This document shows positions 48,801 through 51,650 of a stretch of DNA of 51,650 bases, in pieces. Position 1 is the stretch's first letter; each line of letters opens with the position of its first letter. Position numbers and translations under genes: made by a program. The notes under the pieces are model-generated. The model had not been told where the DNA came from. It searched no databases and saw only the letters and a program-made list of their open reading frames with translations. Source of the DNA: Branchiostoma floridae (lineage: Eukaryota > Chordata > Leptocardii > Amphioxiformes > Branchiostomatidae); assembly GCF_000003815.2 (NCBI RefSeq), contig NC_049981.1:23809943-23861592 (forward strand), given 5' to 3'.

Positions 48801-51621
48801 TACTAAAGCAGAACTCAGAGGGCCAGGACAAGGACCCGTCCAAACTTACAAACTGGAGGCCTCTTTCACTTTTGTGTTGCGATGTGCGGATCATCTCTAA
48901 AGTAATTTCGCTTAGATTGAAAAATTGTATTAGTGATTTGATAAGTGAAGATCAAACTGGTTATTTGAAAAACAGATTCATTGGAGAGAATATACGAAGA
49001 ATTTTAGAATTAATTGAATATTATGACACTAATGAAAAACCAGGACTGATCTTTATTGCCGATTTCGAGAAGGCATTTGATAGCCTAAGATGGGATTATA
49101 TGTTTAAAGTTTTGAACTATTTTGGCTTTGGGGAATCTCTTATTAAATGGATTTCGGTTTTATACAACAATATTTCTAGTAAAGTAATAAACAATGGACA
49201 TATTTCTGACGCCTTTCCTCTTCTCCGTGGTGTTCGACAGGGGTGTCCCCTCTCCCCCTACTTGTTTATTTTATGTGTAGAATTATTAGCCACAAAAATC
49301 AGGACCAACGAACACATAAAAGGACTTAAGATACACACTCTGGAAACCAAGGTCTCACAGTTTGCTGATGATTCTAATTTTCCTCTGCAACCCGAAGCAC
49401 AATCTCTAGTAGCCCTCGTTGAAGATTTAAAGAATTTTTCAATAATTTCTGGCTTAAAACCGAACTTTGACAAATGTACGATTTTAAGAATAGGCTCTTT
49501 AAAAAACACAACTTTTTCTCTCCCTTGTGATCTTCCTATCAAATGGACTAATGGCCCTGTACAACTTCTAGGGATTATGCTGGGTTTAGGCACAACTGGT
49601 TATACCGAAAAATTAGATCAGAATTACTGGACAAAACTAGCTAAGATAGACAAGATCTTGCTCCCCTGGAGAGGACATTCCTTAACACTTTTTGGTAAAA
49701 TTGCCTTGGTGAACTCCCTAATAGTATCACAATTTACATATCTATTCATGGCATTACCTTCTCCTAGCGCCAAGTTCTTTAAGGAGTATGAGAAAAAGAT
49801 ATTCAATTTCATTTGGAATGGGCGCCCAGAAAAGATTAAACGCAAGGTTATATATAACACCTATGACTGTGGTGGTCTGAAATTAATACACTTACCCACT
49901 TTTGATCTCACTCGTAAGGCATCGTGGATACCTAGACTATGGCAAGCAAAAACACCTTTAAGTAAATACTTGACTGATTTCCCAGATCCTGTATGTAAAC
50001 TTTACCCTTTCTTGCAATTATCTAAATATCATATAGACTGTATTTTTACTAAGTTTTCTCGGTCTGTTAGTCCTTTCTTCATCAATGCCCTTAAAGCATG
50101 GCTTTCCTTCCAATTTAAGCCACCTGAAACACACCAGGACATACAATCACAGCTTTTATGGCTCAACTCAAATATTACTATAGACAGCAAGCCTATTCAC
50201 TTTAGANNNNNNNNNNNNNNNNNNNNNNNNNNNNNNNNNNNNNNNNNNNNNNNNNNNNNNNNNNNNNNNNNNNNNNNNNNNNNNNNNNNNNNNNNNNNNN
50301 NNNNNNNNNNNNNNNNNNNNNNNNNNNNNNNNNNNNNNNNNNNNNNNNNNNNNNNNNNNNNNNNNNNNNNNNNNNNNNNNNNNNNNNNNNNNNNNNNNNN
50401 NNNNNNNNNNNNNNNNNNNNNNNNNNNNNNNNNNNNNNNNNNNNNNNNNNNNNNNNNNNNNNNNNNNNNNNNNNNNNNNNNNNNNNNNNNNNNNNNNNNN
50501 NNNNNNNNNNNNNNNNNNNNNNNNNNNNNNNNNNNNNNNNNNNNNNNNNNNNNNNNNNNNNNNNNNNNNNNNNNNNNNNNNNNNNNNNNNNNNNNNNNNN
50601 NNNNNNNNNNNNNNNNNNNNNNNNNNNNNNNNNNNNNNNNNNNNNNNNNNTATATTTGGAAACTCTCGGACAGCCCTATTTGCATACACTGTGGAAATGA
50701 GCAAGAAGATACACTGCATCTATTTTGGGAATGTCCAAGAGTTTCCCAATTTTGGAGAGATGTTAAGAAATGGCACGAACGAGTATCGAGTGAACCATTA
50801 CACATAGATTTAGCAAGTGTAATTTTGGGTGATCTAACAGTAAATTCCCCTAGGCTGAACAATACACTAATATTAATGGCAAAATTTTTTATTTACAAAC
50901 TGCAAGAAATACTCCTATCATTAGACCATTTTATCTCATATATTAAGACTTCTTACAAATTGGAATTTATAATAGCTTCCAGAAAGAACAAATTGGCAGT
51001 TCACTACAGTAAATGGGGAGAAATACTTCACATCATTTCTTAAACCCCTCTATTTTCTTTTTGTCTTTTGCTACTCTTGTGGTTTTGCATTATTCAATTA
51101 TTTTCACTAGTATTTGAAGCGAAATGTTGTATTGATGGTTTCTTATGTGTCTGTACTTTATTTGAGATTATTCTTGTTTAAAGTTTACCATTAATTTACA
51201 CTGATGTTACTTTTCTTATGTAAACGATACTACCTTATACTGCTGTATTAGTTTATTTGGTTGGTATTATTTTCTTCCCGCTGTAGTATTGTTATCTATT
51301 TTTGGATCCGTGGTTTATGTTTATGTTTTGTCTCAGTTATTGTCTCCATCTCTATTGTCATTATGTATTCTTCTGTTATTTCTGTTTATTTGAAATGCAA
51401 TAAATATAAAAAAAAAAAAAAAAAAAAGAATACATGATTTACAAATGGTATTACATGTACTGCATAGCCGATGGGAGAATGTCTACTGTATCTTATCTAC
51501 ATATACAACTGTATATAGGAGGGCCTAAGAGGGACCCTTGAGGTACATGTTGTACATACCATGGTCAGGGCTCAGGATATTGACAACCTCCACCCTATCA
51601 AAGTAGATCATGACTCCACCA
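39790..51621 (-). CDS. ERLIN2: Erlin (SPFH-domain ER lipid-raft protein), coding span, 5' end outside the window
   Basis: Family role: erlins form a large ring complex on the luminal side of the endoplasmic reticulum, bind activated IP3 receptors and recruit RNF170 for their degradation, and restrain SREBP signalling. Seen here in order: [91 protein letters not shown]; a long charged coiled coil; [32 protein letters not shown]. About 260 residues are present. The first ~80, with the membrane anchor, should lie right of 51650. All splice phases agree. Vertebrate ERLIN1 and ERLIN2 are equally close by eye, so the symbol is approximate. Introns carry many mobile elements. Confidence 0.93.
40052..40213 (-). 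CDS. ERLIN2: Erlin exon: oligomerisation region
   Basis: Acceptor CCCCTATAG|GTG and donor GCACAG|gtatga, 54 codons, phase 0 to 0. Encodes [20 protein letters not shown] and [20 protein letters not shown]. Vertebrate erlin has [20 protein letters not shown] and YFGKDIPNMF at this place, a segment needed for assembly of the erlin ring. Confidence 0.95.
40254..40325 (+). tRNA. tRNA-Glu (CTC anticodon), probably a captured primer tRNA copy
   Basis: 72 nt with a complete cloverleaf: acceptor TCCCATA/TGTGGGA, D-arm GGTCTAGTGGTTAGGATTT, anticodon stem TGGCG/CGCCA with loop CTCTCAC (anticodon CTC at 40287-40289), T-arm CCGGG-TTCGATT-CCCGG and discriminator A. CCA follows immediately at 40326-40328; nuclear tRNA genes do not encode CCA. 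No TTTT pol III terminator is near. The A and B boxes are intact, so transcription is possible, but the CCA and setting point to a reverse-transcribed mature tRNA. Confidence 0.85.
40311..40328 (-). other. Primer-binding-site sequence of the LTR element
   Basis: On the minus strand TGGTTCCCACACCGGGAA begins one base after the LTR end. It is complementary to the 3' 18 nt of CCA-bearing tRNA-Glu, the usual position and length of an LTR retrotransposon primer-binding site. Confidence 0.65.
40330..40840 (-). repeat. LTR (511 bp), Gypsy-like
   Basis: Minus-strand ends TGTAACG...CGTTTCA form near-perfect 7-bp terminal inverted repeats. A poly(A) signal AATAAA lies at 40419-40424 (minus), about 90 bp before the LTR end, as expected near the R/U5 boundary. 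No second copy of this LTR was seen in the window. Confidence 0.65.
40947..41280 (-). repeat. Probable LINE 3'-end fragment with tandem tail
   Basis: On the plus strand, CTTTGACTTTGACTTTGACT at about 40950 leads into TTATTCAGATCC. Read on the minus strand this is a sequence ending in AATAAAG plus a (TCAAAG)n tail, a form typical of non-LTR retrotransposon 3' ends. The upstream limit and class are uncertain. Confidence 0.4.
41320..42115 (-). mobile_element. CR1/L2-like LINE 3' fragment (reverse transcriptase C-terminus)
   Basis: Minus-strand frames, broken by indels, give [34 protein letters not shown], then [20 protein letters not shown] and YGATLWNAL. These match the order and motifs ([24 protein letters not shown]) at the end of CR1/L2/Rex-type LINE polymerases. 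A 3' UTR follows and ends in an AATAAACAAACAAACA tail near 41320. Decayed and 5'-truncated, in the same direction as erlin. Confidence 0.75.
42312..42334. repeat. (TA)n microsatellite
   Basis: About 11 TA units in the erlin intron. Confidence 0.85.
42454..42533 (-). CDS. ERLIN2: Erlin exon: coiled coil, C-terminal part
   Basis: Acceptor TTTTATAG|AT and donor AACCAG|gtaggt, phase 1 to 0. Encodes [20 protein letters not shown] and KQAESNQ, matching the vertebrate [20 protein letters not shown] segment. Confidence 0.95.
42670..43072 (+). mobile_element. RTE-like non-LTR retrotransposon 3' fragment
   Basis: Plus-strand translation [58 protein letters not shown] and RGRPRKT is followed after a 1-nt frameshift at about 42930 by [19 protein letters not shown] and [17 protein letters not shown]. 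This is the carboxyl end of a LINE ORF2 of the type with RRLRF.GH and GRPRKT motifs. The fragment ends in (GAT)n, the short tandem tail usual for RTE-group elements. It fills nearly the whole erlin intron 42534-43110, opposite to the gene. Confidence 0.8.
43111..43200 (-). CDS. ERLIN2: Erlin exon: coiled coil, middle part
   Basis: Acceptor TTTTTTAG|AG and donor GAAG|gtaagg, phase 1 to 1. Encodes [20 protein letters not shown] and [10 protein letters not shown], matching the vertebrate [20 protein letters not shown] region. Confidence 0.95.
43201..44253 (-). other. Intron with a possible hAT-like MITE
   Basis: Positions about 43670-43968 start CAGGGCTGGAAATTC and end, on the other strand, CAGGGCTAAAAAAACTGGGT. 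Both arms carry TGCACC words (GGTGCACTGGTGCACC near 43701; GGGTGCAATTTTGGACCC near 43928). No matching target duplication was found. The rest of the intron shows nothing. Confidence 0.45.
44254..44345 (-). CDS. ERLIN2: Erlin exon: start of coiled coil
   Basis: Acceptor CCTTTCAG|G and donor ATCG|gtaagt, phase 2 to 1. Encodes [20 protein letters not shown] and [10 protein letters not shown], nearly identical to vertebrate erlins. Confidence 0.96.
44346..45112 (-). other. Intron, nothing recognised
   Basis: AT-rich; no repeat or coding signal identified. Confidence 0.45.
45113..45171 (-). CDS. ERLIN2: Erlin exon: end of SPFH domain
   Basis: Acceptor TGTTTTTAG|GCG and donor GCAAT|gtaagt, phase 0 to 2. 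Encodes [19 protein letters not shown], a very conserved erlin segment. Confidence 0.96.
45172..46133 (-). other. Intron, nothing recognised
   Basis: No coding signal; a (TA)n run lies near 45286. No recognisable mobile element. Confidence 0.45.
46134..46207 (-). CDS. ERLIN2: Erlin exon: SPFH domain, after the duplicated exon
   Basis: Acceptor TTCTTTTAG|AT and donor GTGCAG|gtatgg, phase 1 to 0. Encodes [20 protein letters not shown] and GLFVQ. Its phase 1 start accepts either of the two preceding alternative exons and gives aspartate in both cases. Confidence 0.96.
46340..46596 (-). repeat. Degenerate short repeats next to the downstream alternative exon
   Basis: ATGCAACATA-type words recur at irregular spacing on the plus strand (for example near 46347, 46408, 46453, 46541, 46588), often followed by CAAACTGCT or AAACTACTTG. 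The last copy overlaps the donor of the 46597-46722 exon. May be a simple decayed tandem repeat, or carry splice-regulatory sites. Confidence 0.45.
46597..46722 (-). CDS. ERLIN2: Erlin alternative SPFH exon B (downstream copy)
   Basis: Acceptor TGTCACCTGCACAG|TG and donor AGTTTG|gtatgt, 126 nt, phase 1 to 1. Encodes [20 protein letters not shown] and [20 protein letters not shown], then QF. It is a homologue of the exon at 46776-46901 and differs at 7 of 42 positions (A/E, D/N, T/S, D/E, I/T, S/T, Q/H). It has DYT where exon A and vertebrate erlins have an N-glycosylation sequon. Flanking introns are not similar, so the duplication is old and the coding part is conserved by selection. Confidence 0.92.
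46776..46901 (-). CDS. ERLIN2: Erlin alternative SPFH exon A (upstream copy)
   Basis: Acceptor TCCTTTCCAG|TC and donor ACTTCG|gtgagt, 126 nt, phase 1 to 1. Encodes [20 protein letters not shown] and [20 protein letters not shown], then HF. It keeps NYS, at the place of the vertebrate erlin N-glycosylation site (VKNYTADYDK). Only 53 nt of intron separate its donor from the acceptor of exon B, too short for normal splicing between the two. Confidence 0.94.
46902..47384 (-). other. Intron flank between exon A and the LINE insertion
   Basis: No feature recognised. Together with 51440-51559 it is the original intron of about 600 bp before the LINE inserted. Confidence 0.5.
47385..47398 (+). repeat. 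Left target-site duplication of the LINE
   Basis: AAGAATACATGATT; repeated without mismatch directly after the poly(A) tail at 51427-51439 (the first A merges with the tail). The site context TGTT|AAGAAT resembles the TT|AAAA consensus nicked by L1-type endonuclease. Confidence 0.9.
47398..48357 (+). pseudogene. LINE apurinic-like endonuclease domain, 5'-truncated
   Basis: The frame opens at 47311, but codons before 47398 are host intron and target duplication. LINE similarity begins [20 protein letters not shown]. Later motifs are [30 protein letters not shown] and [10 protein letters not shown], covering the GDFN, YF and SDH catalytic motifs. The amino-terminal third, with the first metal-binding Asn and Glu, is missing. 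A charged linker ([10 protein letters not shown]...[10 protein letters not shown]) follows before the frame stops. Inactive as it stands. Confidence 0.88.
48371..51043 (+). pseudogene. LINE reverse transcriptase and C-terminal domain
   Basis: Motifs in order: [20 protein letters not shown] (motif 1), [37 protein letters not shown] (motif A), [13 protein letters not shown] (motif B), QFADDSNF (motif C, FADD) and LKPNFDKC. After the gap comes [19 protein letters not shown], a CCHC-like finger typical of L1/Tx1 elements. No start ATG is at the 5' end; in intact relatives it is continuous with the endonuclease, but here a frame change and stops near 48329-48358 separate them. The gap 50207-50650 hides about 148 codons. 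Confidence 0.9.
51044..51407 (+). other. LINE 3' UTR
   Basis: T-rich sequence from the RT stop to the poly(A) tail, ending ATGCAATAAATAT. No coding signal. Confidence 0.8.
51427..51439 (+). repeat. Right target-site duplication of the LINE
   Basis: AGAATACATGATT, identical to 47386-47398. Confidence 0.9.
51560..51621 (-). CDS. ERLIN2: Erlin exon: SPFH domain, first exon visible in the window
   Basis: Acceptor TATTCACAG|T and donor CCATG|gtatgt, phase 2 to 1. Encodes [20 protein letters not shown], matching vertebrate [20 protein letters not shown]. Its final G plus either alternative exon (TC in A, TG in B) gives valine, so both joins are possible. Confidence 0.95.
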
Positions 51622-51650
51622 CTGTGAATAGAAGAAGGTCATGATCAGCA

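Larger units (their letters stand above)
47399..51427 (+). mobile_element. L1/Tx1-like non-LTR retrotransposon, 5'-truncated, with poly(A) and target duplication
   Basis: About 4.0 kb lying antisense in the erlin intron. It contains an endonuclease domain (47398-48357), reverse transcriptase and C-terminal CCHC motif (48371-51043), a 3' UTR with AATAAA at 51399-51404 and a 20-nt A tail (51408-51427). A perfect 13-14 bp target duplication flanks it. The 5' end falls inside the endonuclease, and the frame is broken near 48330-48365, so this copy cannot move by itself. A 444-N gap (50207-50650) is in frame with the ORF. The short undiverged duplication suggests recent insertion. Confidence 0.93.

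Overview
This is eukaryotic genomic DNA: AT-rich and intron-rich, with GC-richer coding exons, GT-AG splice junctions, a nuclear tRNA-Glu sequence and many retroelement relics. The two genes are highly similar to vertebrate proteins, and one uses vertebrate-type type I cGMP kinase alternative first exons. The compact introns and dispersed marine-invertebrate-type repeats suggest an invertebrate deuterostome, most likely a lancelet (Branchiostoma). The species call is inference.

Layout. Positions 1-8218 contain no gene I recognise, only repeats. Positions 8224-34863 (+) hold a cGMP-dependent protein kinase 1 (PRKG1) gene. It has two alternative amino termini: an alpha-type leucine zipper split over two exons (8224-8352, 9193-9347) and a beta-type zipper in one exon (18264-18535). 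Both end in phase 2 and can join the same downstream exons. The shared part is seen as 17 exons from 26565 to 34863 with consistent phases throughout: the rest of cyclic-nucleotide site A, site B, the kinase domain and the AGC tail. About 57 residues at the start of site A are not visible. The exon probably lies in an assembly gap, best candidate 21583-22198. The large alpha-to-beta intron region carries two ~1.07 kb direct repeats and several fold-back elements.

Positions 39790-51621 (-) hold most of an erlin gene (ERLIN1/2 family, SPFH/prohibitin-domain ER membrane protein), convergent with PRKG1. Its first ~80 codons lie beyond the right edge. It has two tandem 126-nt versions of one SPFH-domain exon (46776-46901 and 46597-46722), only 53 nt apart, with identical phases and 35/42 identical residues. 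They look mutually exclusive. The first keeps an N-glycosylation sequon (NYS) that the second lacks (DYT).

The erlin introns are crowded with mobile DNA. They contain a ~4 kb L1/Tx1-like LINE (47399-51427) with a perfect target-site duplication, an RTE-like 3' fragment, a CR1/L2-like 3' fragment, and a small element (40245-40840). That small element joins an LTR to the complete sequence of a tRNA-Glu with its CCA tail, bounded by TG...CA ends and a 4-bp target duplication. Between the two genes are a mariner deletion derivative (37147-37724) and a second terminal-inverted-repeat element (37734-38135).

The most notable observations are the erlin exon pair, the LTR-tRNA chimera, and vertebrate-style PKG I alpha/beta first exons whose alpha zipper lacks the redox cysteine.
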